Assembly: GCA_023053685.1 (NCBI GenBank)
Contig: JALIGW010000001.1
Span: 73,138,240 to 73,202,239 of the forward strand
Length of the DNA: 64,000 nt
From: Diadophis punctatus similis
Lineage: Eukaryota; Chordata; Lepidosauria; Squamata; Dipsadidae
Direction: 5' to 3'
The notes beneath the pieces were generated by a model. It worked only from the letters and a program-made list of their open reading frames with translations. It was not told the origin of the DNA and made no database searches. The translations under genes and the position numbers were made by a program. Positions 27,166 through 64,000 of the stretch are shown piece by piece (positions within the stretch are counted from its first letter, which is position 1; the number at the start of each line of letters is the position of its first letter).

Positions 27166-27439
27166 ACTTGAATGACTTTGAGCCAGACACCTTCAATCCA
27201 CCCTAAAAAGGCAGCAATTGCAAGCCGCTTTTGAAAAATGTTGCCAAACACAAAATTATATTAAATGATGTTCTAAATAGCTATATAGTGCTATCATCAC
27301 TTCCCTTCCAACTACTATAAAAACTTCTTGGGATGTTTGGCTTTGAAGGAATAAAGTGGGGACAAAAGAAGAGTTTGTTGAATGTATGAATATTCTGACA
27401 CCACTAAAATGTCAAAAGTGCTTTTTCAAAAGGCAACTG

Positions 27440-27775
27440 GACTATGGTGTTTTGTTTTGTTTTTGCTTCTCATCCAAGAAATTTCATCAGTTCTTTCAGG
27501 ATGATGGCGGTAATGGAAGGATTAATTCTGACAGGATGTGGGGGGCAGGTTGGAAGGATTATATTTATTTGCATTCATGGTCTTAAGAGCTCTCAGGGAC
27601 AGTGCTAACAACCAGATGACTGCAAAGAAATATGATCCTTTCAACCACCACCCCCATCCGGTCAGAAGTAATCTTTCCATCGCCCTCACCATCCTGCCAG
27701 AACCGATGAAGCGTCTTGGATGAGAAGTGAAATGTCTTCCTCAAAGAAAAAACAGTCCAGCTGCCTTGAGACAAC
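27440..27775. repeat. Inverted repeat, Penelope-like or related element piece
   Basis: The left arm at about 27462-27590 (TTGCTTCTCATCCAAGAAAT, then CAGGATGATGGCGGTAATGG) is mirrored by the right arm at about 27613-27745 (CCATCGCCCTCACCATCCTG, then GTCTTGGATGAGAAGTGAAA). The two arms are about 125 bp and clearly homologous. The same GGATGAGAAGCGAAA end occurs at 28483. Confidence 0.65.
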
Positions 27776-28249
27776 TGTGACCTGGATGACTGAGAATTTC
27801 CACAGAGTAAAATGCCAAGATATTGTTGTTCCTATGATCATTTAAGTGCATGCTCATAGCACACTCAGGTTGTCATTTATTTAATACAACAGGCCATTAG
27901 TCCCAGGAAAGAACTTGTGGGGTAGGCCAACACAACCCTTTTTACAATCATAACCTGAGATGATTATCAGATCATTATAACATAGATTATAAAGAACAAA
28001 GTTGGCTATTCGCTTACCTCCAAGAAGTTTCCATAAAACAATAGCTCCATCTACTGACAAATAGAGAGGCAACCGTAATGCAATTTTATACAATGCAATC
28101 TGAGTAAAGCTTATGGTTTTACTTTTACATTTTACTTTTACATTCTACCAAATAGGAAACAGTGTTTGAAGGCGAGAAAGGGCACATAAAGATTTTAATA
28201 AACAGTGTTGGGAGATTAAAATTCAATACAGATTATTCTTTGCTGTTAA

Positions 28250-28520
28250 CTGTCTATGAAGATTCTCAGTCATCCAGGTCATGGTTGTCCCAAAGGTGCT
28301 TTTTTTTCCTTTCCTTTCCTTTCCTTTCCTTTCCTTTCCTTTCCTTTCCTTTCCTTTCCTTTCCTTTCCTTCCTTCTTTCTTTCTTTCTTTCTTTTTCTC
28401 TTTCTTTCTTTCTTTCTTTTTTTTGCTCTCCCCACCATTTTTTTCTCTCTTCACCATCCAGTCAGAGCTGAAGAAGCTTCTTGGATGAGAAGCGAAATAT
28501 CTTCAAAGAAAAACCAAAAT
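28250..28520. mobile_element. Related element end with internal CCTTT expansion
   Basis: Starts GAAGATTCTCAGTCATCCAG and ends GCTTCTTGGATGAGAAGCGA, with (CCTTT)n and (CTTT)n at 28306-28420 in between. It shares its end motif with 27440-27775; the class is uncertain. Confidence 0.5.
28306..28420. repeat. (CCTTT)n then (CTTT)n microsatellite
   Basis: About 65 bp of CCTTT units followed by CTTT units. The overlapping charged or Phe-rich frames are artefacts of the repeat. Confidence 0.95.
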
Positions 28521-28639
28521 GTCAGTTGCTTTGTGGGGGGGGAGCATCTTTGTTAACACACACAGTAAACATAATTCTAGGATGTCTTTTAAGCAGAGTC
28601 TTTTTGCAGAACTCCCATATGTTTCCTAGGTTACTTATT

Positions 28640-28830
28640 TTTTCTTCCTTTCAATCATGTCTGATTCTCAGAAACTGCCTGGACAAGTCCCTGCAGTTTT
28701 CTTGGCAAGGTTTTTCACAAGTGGTTTGCCATTGCCTCCTTTTAAGGGCTGAGAGAAAGTGACAGGCTCAAGGTCACCCAGCTGGCTTTATGCCCAAAAT
28801 GGGACTAGAACTCACAATCTCTAAGTTTCT
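28640..28830 (-). mobile_element. tRNA-derived SINE, antisense
   Basis: GGTTTGCCATTGCCTCCTTT, AGGTCACCCAGCTGGCTTTA and GGGACTAGAACTCACAATCT (B box reversed). Same family as 21240, with a longer body. Confidence 0.65.
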
Positions 28831-28831
28831 G

Positions 28832-29090
28832 TTTATTTATTTATTTATTTATTGGTCGCATTTGTATGCCGCCCACTCCACAGAGACTCTGGGCGGCTCA
28901 CAACAATAAAAATTTACATGCAACAATAAATATAAAAAGCATTAAAAACAATTATTAAAACATTAAAAAAAACATTAAAACAGCAATTTAAAAAAAACCC
29001 ATACAATAATTCATCCATGGGGCCAAGAGTATCCAGATGTCTTAACCACATCTGTTAAAATATTAGTAAGCAGTAAATACTTCCACCACC
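28832..29090 (-). mobile_element. L2-like LINE 3' end with (TTTA)n tail
   Basis: A (TTTA)n tail, then ATGCCGCCCACTCCACAGAG and CTGGGCGGCTCACAACAATA. This is the 3' UTR of an L2/CR1-group LINE read backwards. Confidence 0.65.
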
Positions 29091-31404
29091 AGTTTTTAAA
29101 CAAGGTGACTATTTTGTTAAAAAAGTTTAGTACTCATACTAACAAATCTTCTAATAAGGAGCCAAGAAGAAATGATCACACAACCCAATTTCATTCTGTC
29201 CTCTTCACTTACATGCATCGTGGGCATAGAAGAAAAAGAGAGCTGAAATAACACTTTATTTGGACTTGGTTCTTATGAAGCATAAAGGGACAATGACAAT
29301 GTCATCTGTGGAGTGGGATGGGATATCAAACCAGTCAAACTGACAAGAGCAAAATCACAATGCAAATCCCATCCCTTTTGTATTCGCCCTGTGACATTGC
29401 ACACACATCTAAAAGGGGTGTAGATTGTGCTGTGACAGTATAATGTTCCTTTTGTCATTTTTGACAAAAGCAGCCAAAGCTGCAGATGTCTATAAAAGGA
29501 GATGCCTGTACAGATGGCTTTGAATGCTCTATTTCAGATTTTGCTTTTAATTAAATGCAATTAAAAGGATTTAAGACCACAATCTGAAAAGCAAAACTTC
29601 TTCTGTAGGGATGGATCTCAACAGATGGTCTTTGAAAATGTATGACTTTGCAGAATAATGATTTAAGAGTCTTTGGCACTTTCTATTAATTGAACAACTA
29701 AGTGGTTGACACAGCAGTTGGCAGTTCCTAGTCATTCTTGGCCAATCCTGAAAAAGTGAAATAGGATTAGACCCGGTAAGATTTGATTGCAAGAAACGCC
29801 AAGGCTACTGACTAGACTGAGAAGTTTTTTAAAAGTGGATGTATGTCCAGTGTGAGGGCTGAAGTTGGTGAGACAGGAATAGCACTGTTTATACCAGACA
29901 GAACTGTTACGAACATGAAGGAGATGCATTCCAGTCTCAAGGCTGCGAAGTAATGACTCAGAGTCTATTGATTCAAAAGGCCAAGAGGCAAAGCCTTAAG
30001 ATTTAACATGATGGATGGATGGATGGATGGATGGATGGATGGATGGATGGATACAGCTTGGTTTCTATATTCTGTTGTTGCACTTTTGTTATTTTTATTC
30101 TGCTCGTATTATTTTATTTCCACTATAATTACATATCACTTATGCCTTAATTACACATTTTAATTCTCTTCACAATCTTGCTTTTTCTTTTCTGCCTTAT
30201 CGTGGTTCATTTGCTCTGGTTTGTCCATCTACTTTGCTGTTAATATTTCTATTATTACAATTTATCTTTCCTGTAAAACTCTTTTTAACACGCTGTCCTT
30301 TTCCATTCCATTTTATCCCCATATAAAAAATGGCTTTGCCTATTTCAAACAGTCAGGTAGGAAAAAAGACTCTCCCCTACCTGGAACGACATGGTGCTCT
30401 GTACAGAGCTTACCTCTTATTGCTGAGAGCTTCTTTCCCCACATTTCATATGGTACGCATAGCTTCCACTTACGAGAAAGATGCATTCTTGGAACCCTAA
30501 TGATCAAAAGATTAATATACTTTTCAATCTATAAGGACATTTTAAAGGCCTTCAACACTACTACAGTCAGAGAGACCTATTTTCATAAAATGAACCCAAG
30601 AAGAGCAAACTCACGGCAATTTGTTATCTGCTAATAGATGCATTAGGTTGAACTGTAATTTTGGATTCTATATTCCGAGGCAGGTCCTCTTTCCATTTTG
30701 CATTAAAAACAGTGAAATTGCCCTGTAAGAAATAGAGCCACAGCTGTTCAGCATCAAAGTCAGGTAGCAAACATGCTTCCATCAATCGCTTCAAAGCCCC
30801 AGAACAAATTTAGTAACTTCTATATTTCCATTAGTGGCACTGGATGTTTCTCAATATTCCTGAATATTAGGCAATTTCATTTAATTGATAGCTACATTTT
30901 TAGCTGCTCTTTGGGGATGGCCGATTTTGGCAGCATACCTTTTGTTATTATTGCAGCAGCATCTTCCTTTTAGGGCAGGGATGGGCAAGCATTTTGCAAT
31001 CTTGTGACAAAACCCCTTAGAGTAGGTACAGGATTTTCCCAATTCTTGCCTGACAGATTTGCAAACATCCAGATCCTCTTCTCCTACAAGGGCAAATATA
31101 GTTGACCCTATATACCCAGTACCAAACATGTGCTCTAATTCAAAAAAGGAAGGGAGGGAGGATAGCTGTTAAACTTGCTGATAGTTTGCTTCAGTATCAG
31201 TTAAGCAAATATGGTATTGGCTATTTTAATTCGCTGCACACAGTACTGAGGGAAGGAAGCTGAATGTCAGGGTTCCAAGTAATACACCCATAGCAAACAA
31301 AACTCCGAGGCAGGTAAATTCCTGAAGTATAGTTTTATTTGATATATCATATTGGCACAGTTCTGGTGAAAACCAACTCTGAAGATTCCCATGGTTTTCA
31401 CCTA
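29091..31404. other. No gene; one GGAT microsatellite
   Basis: (GGAT)n at 30011-30051. A 137-codon frame at 30221-30634 has no recognisable features and is most likely chance. Nothing else supported. Confidence 0.5.
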
Positions 31405-31735
31405 ATTGAAAGTAAACATTGCACAACATTGGAAACAGAATGATGTCCCAAATGAAAGTATTGTAATTAGAAAAATTTTGGAATGTGCAGAAGCAGATAA
31501 ATTGACAATGGAACTAAAAGGAAAGGAGGACTCTGAGTACTATGAAATTTGGAATACATTTTATGATTGGTATGAAAAACGAAAACAAATGTGATTAAGA
31601 TAACCATAGAGATTGAAGTTTTACAGCTGTATGTGTTTTTTATGTTTGTTATGTATTTGTTGTTGTCTTTTTCTTTTTGTATGTTTTTAAAATGTAAATA
31701 ACAATAAAAATTATTTTAAAAAAGAAGAAAGTAAA
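31405..31735 (+). mobile_element. L1 LINE 3' end (ORF2 C-terminus)
   Basis: The plus-strand frame reads NIAQHWKQNDVPNESIVIRK, ILECAEADKLTMELKGKEDS and EIWNTFYDWYEKRKQM before a TGA stop, the usual L1 ORF2 end. A T-rich 3' UTR and an A-rich end near 31735 follow. 5'-truncated. Confidence 0.75.
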
Positions 31736-32194
31736 AGTTTTTTCCCTTCCCCAATCAATCAGTCACATGGTCCAATCGAGGTGCCATCTGGTCACTTGGT
31801 AACGTCGCTCCTCCTCTCTCTGATCAGGTGTTAGCATGTCCTTGGTTCCCAGGGGAAAGTATTTTATTTTGGCTACAAAACTCCAGCTAGCTCTATTCCC
31901 CCCTCCCTATCCCTCAGCTCCAGTGTGGCAACACTGAAGTATCAAAATGGCTTCGGTCAGGTCAGCTTCAGGATTGACAATGAATGGACTTCTCTTCCCA
32001 GAAGAGAAACTCCACAGAAAGCAATGATTCAAAAGGGATCCTAGTAGAGATTGGATCTTTGAAGGAAGTCACATATGAGAAAAGTACAGCTATCTTCTGA
32101 TATGATATTGCAAGAATTATTTATCCTAGCAAGCAATTTCATTACTTGGGTCCTTTTGGGGGATGATCTGTGATAACGTTAGTTTGTATACCAC

Positions 32195-32745
32195 CTTTAC
32201 TATTTTTACAAACAACTCAAGGTAGTGAACATATCCAGCACACTTTTCTCCTTTAGGCTTTAGGTTTAGGCTGAGAGAGAGTGACTGGTCACTCAGTCAC
32301 TCAGCTGGTTTTCATGGCTAAGGAAGGACTTGAACCAGGAGTGGGTTCCTCCCGGTTCAAACCGAATCACCAGAACCAGTAGCGACCCGCTGGTGACATC
32401 ACTGTCAGTGCCAGTCCATGTGCACTGCCATCTTTTTTTCATATTTTTTTCGTCTTTTTCCCCTTCCGCGGCTGGAAAAAGAGCCCTCCCGCCTGCCCGT
32501 GGGTGAATACTGAGCTTTATTTCTTCGCCTGATGAGCTCCTCAGCTGTGCTTCGGGCTAATTTCTGCTTCTGAGCATGCGCGGAAGCTAAATTGTGTGAG
32601 GGGATGCGCGCATGTGCGAGCGTAGAGAGCACACATGCACAAAACGTCACGATGCGAACCGGTGGCTAAGGTAAGTGGAACCCACCCCTGACTTGAACTC
32701 ATAATCCCCCACTTTCTTGCTTGGTCCCTTTAGGCTCTTCAATTA
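32195..32745 (-). mobile_element. tRNA-derived SINE, antisense, split by a hAT element
   Basis: TTTTACAAACAACTCAAGGT, ACTCAGCTGGTTTTCATGGC and AAGGAAGGACTTGAAC before the hAT, then ACTTGAACTCATAATCCCCC and TTGCTTGGTCCCTTTAGG after it. Same family as 21240. Confidence 0.65.
32336..32690. mobile_element. Non-autonomous hAT element in a SINE
   Basis: Ends CAGGAGTGGGTTCCTCCCGG and GGAACCCACCCCTG, with exact flanks ACTTGAAC (32328-32335 and 32691-32698). The interior is CpG-rich with GAGCATGCGCGGAAG. Confidence 0.88.
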
Positions 32746-33444
32746 TTGACTCCTTTAAGAAAGAAGTTTTAAGTATGAGTTTAATAATTTGACCCCAAAA
32801 ATCAGAATATACAATTAAAGGGTGATTAGAGTGTTAATTTTAGAAACTTTTGAACAGACTGAGGATCCAAATAGATTTGAATTAAGACCTTGAAATTAAG
32901 CATGAGAATCTTTGCCATAGGAAACTGTCTATGTTTATGCATTTGGGGAAAAATAACTAATAAGATAACTTTGAAGATTGGACACAAGAGTGGAAGCAAA
33001 TGAATGCATCAATGCATCCACTGAGAGATTTATGAATATTGGGCTCAAAAATTAATTTTAAAGTTATGTATTATAAATAAACTAGATGATGTCACAGAAG
33101 AGGAAGAGGTCTCATTAGAAAAAAATTGATTTAAGTGTGGATTTAAAAATGAGCTGCTATAAGAAGAAGATGGAAAAAGATGAAATACTGGATACATAAG
33201 TTACAAATGTTACTGGTTAACGGAGGTTTTCCTTGGGTCAGATCCTAATTTGTGATGGAAAAGCACATTGCTACTTAATCTCTGTTAATGCATGTGCTTT
33301 ACTTCCAGCTCTGATGTTACACATTCCTCTTGGTGTGCTTATCAGGAACAAGGCTATCAAGCTCCATTCTTTTGTGGCACAAATGTTTGAAGATTTTTGT
33401 GAATTGAGCTAAACTCAGAATTAATGTTATTGGCTATCACTTCA
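32746..33444. other. No recognised feature
   Basis: Nothing I can support. Confidence 0.5.
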
Positions 33445-33681
33445 GGAGCTGAAGTGGTGCAGTGGTTAAATGCAGCCATTGCAGGCTGACTGCTAGTTCA
33501 ACAGTTCAGCTGTTCAAATCTCACTAGGCTCAAGGTTGACTCAGCCTTCCATCCTTCCGAGGTCGGTAAAATGAGGACCCAGATTGTTGGGGGCAATATG
33601 CTGAACTCTGTAAACCGCTTAGAGAGGGCTGTAAAGCACTATGAAGCGGTATATAAGAAAAGTGCTATATTGCTATATCTT
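33445..33681 (+). mobile_element. Sauria-type tRNA SINE
   Basis: GAGCTGAAGTGGTGCAGTGG head, GTTCAAATCTCACTAGGC B box, TGTTGGGGGCAATATGCTGA body, and CTATGAAGCGGTATATAAGA tail. A second copy of the family at 25191. Confidence 0.88.
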
Positions 33682-34085
33682 CCTACACTGAAAATAGGCT
33701 TGCTATTTTATAAGACACAGCACTTCTGCATTCCCTACTACTTAAATCATTCCCAAAAGCTAGAGCTATGTAATGAAACGCAACCGCTAGTAAGATACAA
33801 TCAAGTTGCGTATTGAACCTTATTACTAATGTCCTACCACTTCCCTGGTTCTGCTAAGTGAGGATAGCTCAGGATGAGTTAAAGGGAAATATTATTTTTC
33901 TTATTCCAAATATTATTACGAGGTTATATGATCTTTAGTAATACTGATCCCACAGATTGCCTTCTGATTAACTTCCCTAATGCTTACTAAACAGAGAAAG
34001 AAAAGAAAATCAGATTCCTCCCCTCCCCAGTACAATTAATATATGTATTATGATTTAGTCACCATTTGGTTGTGAAAGCCTATAC

Positions 34086-34355
34086 CAGTGATGTCGAACC
34101 TTTTTGGCAGAGTGCCCAAACCGGAAGGTGGGTGTGCGTGCGTGCGCATGCACGTGCACCTCAGCCTGGAAACCCGATGACCAACTGGCCAGCATGCATG
34201 CACACATCAGAAACCTGACGAACAACTGGCTGGCACACATGCGTGCGTCGTAAACCCGACGACCAGCTGGCTGAGCTGGGGCAACGGCACGCATGCACAC
34301 AGAGAGGGCTCTGCGTGCCACCTCTGGCATGCGTGCCATAGGTTTGCCATCACAG
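34086..34355. mobile_element. Non-autonomous hAT element, 'GTGATGGC' family
   Basis: Ends CAGTGATGTCGAACCTTTTT and ATAGGTTTGCCATCACAG. Exact flanks GCCTATAC (34078-34085 and 34356-34363). The interior is rich in GCATGC. Related to 47852. Confidence 0.85.
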
Positions 34356-34484
34356 GCCTATACCAATGAACCATGTCCTGGTAGCAAAGAGAAAGAGTAG
34401 CTCTGTTTTATACCATGTTATTAAGTGGTGCGTTGCTCTGTGGCATGCATTCAGATGGGCATGTTACTGATAGGATTAGAATTC

Positions 34485-34545
34485 ATGGTTCTCACCGTTT
34501 CTAGCCTGGTTCCTTAACCATTACACCGACACTTTTAGCGCAGGT
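34485..34545 (-). mobile_element. tRNA-derived SINE head, antisense
   Basis: GATTAGAATTCATGGTTCTC (B box reversed) and TAGCCTGGTTCCTTAACCAT (A box reversed). Confidence 0.55.
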
Positions 34546-34734
34546 TTTTCCACATTCCAGTTCTCAGTTATATAGCAATTTGTCAACTGGAGCTTAGTAG
34601 TAGAGATAAAACATTCAGATAGCAGCATTGTTCTACTTATAGGACCTGGTTTCATCAGCTATCCCCTTCTCTCCCCACTTCATGCCTCCGAATTTCTCTC
34701 CTGCCAGAAAAAAAGTCTATCATTAAGTGTCGTA

Positions 34735-34855
34735 CCTTGATTCTTGACGAACGTATCTTTTCTTTTGTGTACACTGAGAGCATATGCACCAAGACAAATT
34801 CCTTGTGTGTCCAGTCACACTTGGCCAATAAAAAATTCTGTTCTGTTCTGTTCTG
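34735..34855 (+). mobile_element. LINE-like 3' tail with (TTCTG)n end
   Basis: TGTACACTGAGAGCATATGC, TTCCTTGTGTGTCCAGTCAC and TTGGCCAATAAAAAATTCTG followed by TTCTG units. This is a common reptile LINE 3' tail; the parent family was not settled. Confidence 0.5.
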
Positions 34856-34857
34856 AA

Positions 34858-34995
34858 TTTAACAGATTAACAGAGTTGGAAGGGACCTTGCTGGTCATCT
34901 AGTCCAACCCCCTGCCCGAACAGGAGACCCTATATCTGCCTCTACCTAGGATCGAACTCACAACCTCCTGATTGTGAGGCAAGAGCTCCACCTGT
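34858..34995 (-). mobile_element. tRNA-headed SINE with CR1-type tail
   Basis: Minus strand: GGTGGAGCTCTTGCCTCACA (A box) and GGTTGTGAGTTCGATCC (B box), then AGGGTCTCCTGTTCGGGCAG and GGTCCCTTCCAACTCTGTTA, which is the CR1 3' end. This suggests mobilisation by CR1 enzymes. Pentamer CTGTT runs lie on both sides. Confidence 0.7.
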
Positions 34996-35029
34996 TCTGT
35001 TCTGTTCTGTTCTATTCTATTCTATAATT

Positions 35030-36449
35030 TCACAGATGAGGTCAGCAATTCATTATAACAGCAGAAATTTAAGAATAACACAAATGAGCTATAATAATAA
35101 ATGCAGAAGAAACTTCTCAGCTAACCTCAAAACTAAGGTCAATAAGAAAAAATGTTTTAGTTGTTTCAGTATTGCAGCTCGGTAAGAGTATGGAGAAATT
35201 GGGCACACGATAAGAATTAGATATAATTTGAGTTTCACAATTTATCTGCCATCACAATTCACTACAACTTTTGGGCTGTAAGGAAATACAAGGAAACTTT
35301 TGCACAATTACTTGGTCTGATGGTGCAAATTCAGCTATAGAAGTCGTGACAGTGTGAGATAACTAAAAAATAGTCTTGACATGCAATAAGGATTCTAAAT
35401 AAAACTTTAAACAAATACTGAAGACTATATGATAAGCCCAATTACACCAAGACAATTTTGAAGAACGTAGTTATTCAGAATACTGTAGCAAAGGTTAAAT
35501 CTGAAACAAGGATCTGCAAATTGTTGATGAAATTATCTGTATCTTGTTAAAATGTTTTTTTAGAAAGTAAAACACCAGAAATAGATCGCTGAATTAATTT
35601 TGTCTTGTACAACAGAAAAGTATGTTACACTTTCGGTTTCATCTATTAGATTGTCTAATGCTGAAGAAATTATTTCTTTATGAAATACATTTCAACATTG
35701 TAATCTTAAAATATGAAATAGAAATATTCCAGTGTCCTCTTATTCACTGATCACCAAAAACTGAATAAACAGTAACCTTTCAGAGTAAAGGCTAATTTGC
35801 TTACTTGGCCTAATGCAAAATATTTCTAATATGTGGTAAACTTGCAGCTAGTTTCTCTGTGCTTATACTGTAAAATGATCTTGTTGTCTGGAGTAGAAGC
35901 CTGAAATTTCACACAATAAAATATCACTGGAAAATTAAAAGACATTCAATATTCAGTGTTTCAAACAATGCTTACATGCAACGCAGAGTCACAAACCAAT
36001 TGGTTTATTGACTACTAGATGATAATCAAGTTTTCTGGATATTTTTCATTTTTTTCTATGATACTGTAGTTTTGTGGTTTCTAGCAAAAACTTGCAAATT
36101 TATTACAGTATAGGATTGGCGAGTCAGAGTCCCAATTCAATAGATACATGAAATACAATCTCCAGTTTTAAAGCATTTCTTTAGAAGTTAAGCTAGCACA
36201 AGATACAATGAGGATGCTATCTTCATTTTAGCTACAGAATTAATAAATCTTTTTGTACCGTAAACTGTGGATAAGCAAATGATTTGCAATTAATATAAAA
36301 AGGAGGAAAATTCAGGGGAACCAAAGCAACTACTACATTAAGAGTATAAAACTTTCTGTACAATTTCTCCCCCAAAAAACAAAATCTCAAACACTTCATT
36401 TTGAAATGATTTCACAAAGAAGCCAAGGGATAGGAAAACCACTCTACTT
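35030..36449. other. No recognised repeat; RYR2 downstream flank
   Basis: About 1.4 kb free of transposons I can recognise, next to the presumed RYR2 end. Alternative minus-strand AATAAA motifs at 36099 and 36004 could extend the 3' UTR into it. Confidence 0.45.
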
Positions 36450-37643
36450 CCATTCCAAATCTTTCTTTTTATTTGATTGGTGTTACAATTAAAAAGGACT
36501 CAACATGGAGTGTTACACATTCGTGGTGCTTCATGATGCAACTAATGAAATCCCTGAATGGATATTGCTTTACCTTTGATTTTAAAAAAACTAACTTAAG
36601 AAAAGCTTTAATTCCACTAATGATCACAAATGGCCAAATGAACAGCAACAAAAGGAACAGAAAAGAAAAATGAAACCAAACTACTGGCAAGTTCATAATA
36701 CATACATAATTTGTGGGTTGATGACACTGATTTCAAATGTACGATAAAGCCCACAACACTTGATTACGATGAATATTATTGTGATATTTTTTTTTCATGT
36801 TGATCAACTTGCTTCAAAAGGTTGCTTTCGGTTGTTTAAACTTGCATAATAAACATGCAATGAAATAATTCCTTTTTAACATTTTTCTGCAGTGTTTTTG
36901 TTTTCATACAAAGATTTCATAAAGTTACAGTGCTGCATTACAGCATTACCAAAATAAGTGTAAGAGTGAAAGAGGAAGATTCTTGTGAATTTAACTTAAT
37001 GACAAAAAAACCCAACTACTTCTTTTTAATCCTGAGACACGCCATCATCTTATTAAAAAGGTGTGCACAACCAAGTCCCACCCAAATCCCTCCAAAAGAT
37101 AAAATAAATATGAAATTGGGGGGAAAGAGGGGACAGATAAAGAAAATATAAGATGTCGTCATGCACTCATCTTCTGCATAGCTCAACCTACATATAGTAA
37201 GGCACTATTTCCCCACAACTTAGTGTCCCCCAGAATCCTTTAAAGTCCTCTGCAAACCACAGAATTCCTTCCAGGATGATGAAATAAATGACTGAAGAAA
37301 TGTGACTATCACATTATTCCACATGTGTTCTCCTATTTAAGGAAGTCATCAGGCAGTCTCAGAAGGAAAAAAAAATCTGTTACAAGTCTCTTTTTGTGTA
37401 AATGTGTTCATGTAACATATGGGGATTTGTTGTGAGGGATTTTTTTCTTCTTCTCTTGCTAGAGTTAAGTTCTCATAGTTCTCAAAGCAAAATCGGAAGA
37501 AAAAGAACAGAGGAGTCATTAAAAAAAAGGTTTTGGTGCTCCAAACAGCATCCTGTTTAACGGGCCTGGAAATTCTGATGATTGTTCCCAAGGGAATTGG
37601 GAAAGGTGTTGATGGAATCTCAAGGGATGGTCCTCAATTATAA
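36450..37643 (-). other. RYR2: Probable RYR2 3' UTR
   Basis: Stretch directly downstream of the stop with no recognisable transposon. On the minus strand the first canonical AATAAA after the stop is at 36468-36473, followed by a GT-containing stretch. The boundary is inferred from that hexamer only; further AATAAA motifs at 36099-36104 and 36004-36009 could be used instead. Confidence 0.45.
36468..36473 (-). promoter_or_regulatory. Candidate polyadenylation signal (AATAAA)
   Basis: AATAAA on the minus strand, about 1.17 kb past the RYR2 stop codon. It is the nearest canonical hexamer seen after the stop. No transcript evidence is available here. Confidence 0.4.

Positions 37644-64000
<26,357 letters not shown>

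Noticed and set aside
27715..27740. Hammerhead ribozyme
   Set aside because: The expected CUGAUGA core is altered at two invariant positions and no stem III is evident; kept only as a weak lead.
30221..30634. 137-codon frame as a gene
   Set aside because: No motif, biased toward hydrophobic and AT-rich codons, no flanking gene structure.

Overview
The window is AT-rich vertebrate nuclear DNA, most likely from a squamate reptile and probably a snake. The evidence is the repeat set: Sauria-type tRNA SINEs, CR1 and L2-like LINE tails, a Bov-B LINE fragment, an L1 tail, an R4/Dong-like LINE, many short hAT elements with 8-bp target duplications, a SPIN-like hAT, and a long GATA tract. The one protein-coding gene is the C-terminal end of the cardiac ryanodine receptor RYR2 on the minus strand.

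Region 1 (1-36,450) lies downstream of RYR2 and contains no host gene I can support. It holds LINE tails (1030-1497, 3641-5512, 10385-10830, 12555-13510, 17411-18155, 26740-27165, 31405-31735), SINEs, non-autonomous DNA transposons with intact target duplications, and long microsatellites. The most unusual piece is a 5'-truncated R4-clade LINE with a restriction-like endonuclease domain, bounded on both sides by AAT/ATT-type microsatellite.

Region 2 (36,450-64,000) is RYR2. Eighteen coding exons can be placed to the base with consistent GT/AG borders and unbroken reading phase. They match exons 88-105 if the human 105-exon numbering holds. They total 3,136 coding bases (1,044 residues plus stop). 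In transcription order they encode the end of the central solenoid, the EF-hand pair and divergent region (1,304-bp exon), an acidic linker, S1, the S1-S2 luminal loop and S2, the S2-S3 cytoplasmic domain, S3 to S5, the pore with the GGGIGDE filter, S6, the zinc-binding C-terminal domain and the stop codon. The gene continues past position 64,000. A likely 3' UTR and polyadenylation signal lie near 36,468.

The RYR2 introns carry the same repeat families: a 136-bp near-perfect hairpin MITE 98 bp past one exon, a SPIN-like hAT, a Bov-B fragment, a GATA array, two inverted hAT copies around a GA tract, and a hAT inside a CR1 tail. Two different hAT families (at 17,485 and 63,259) entered the same 8-bp site of the CR1 3' end. 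I saw no new gene system; the interest lies in this nested transposon structure and its closeness to the channel exons.
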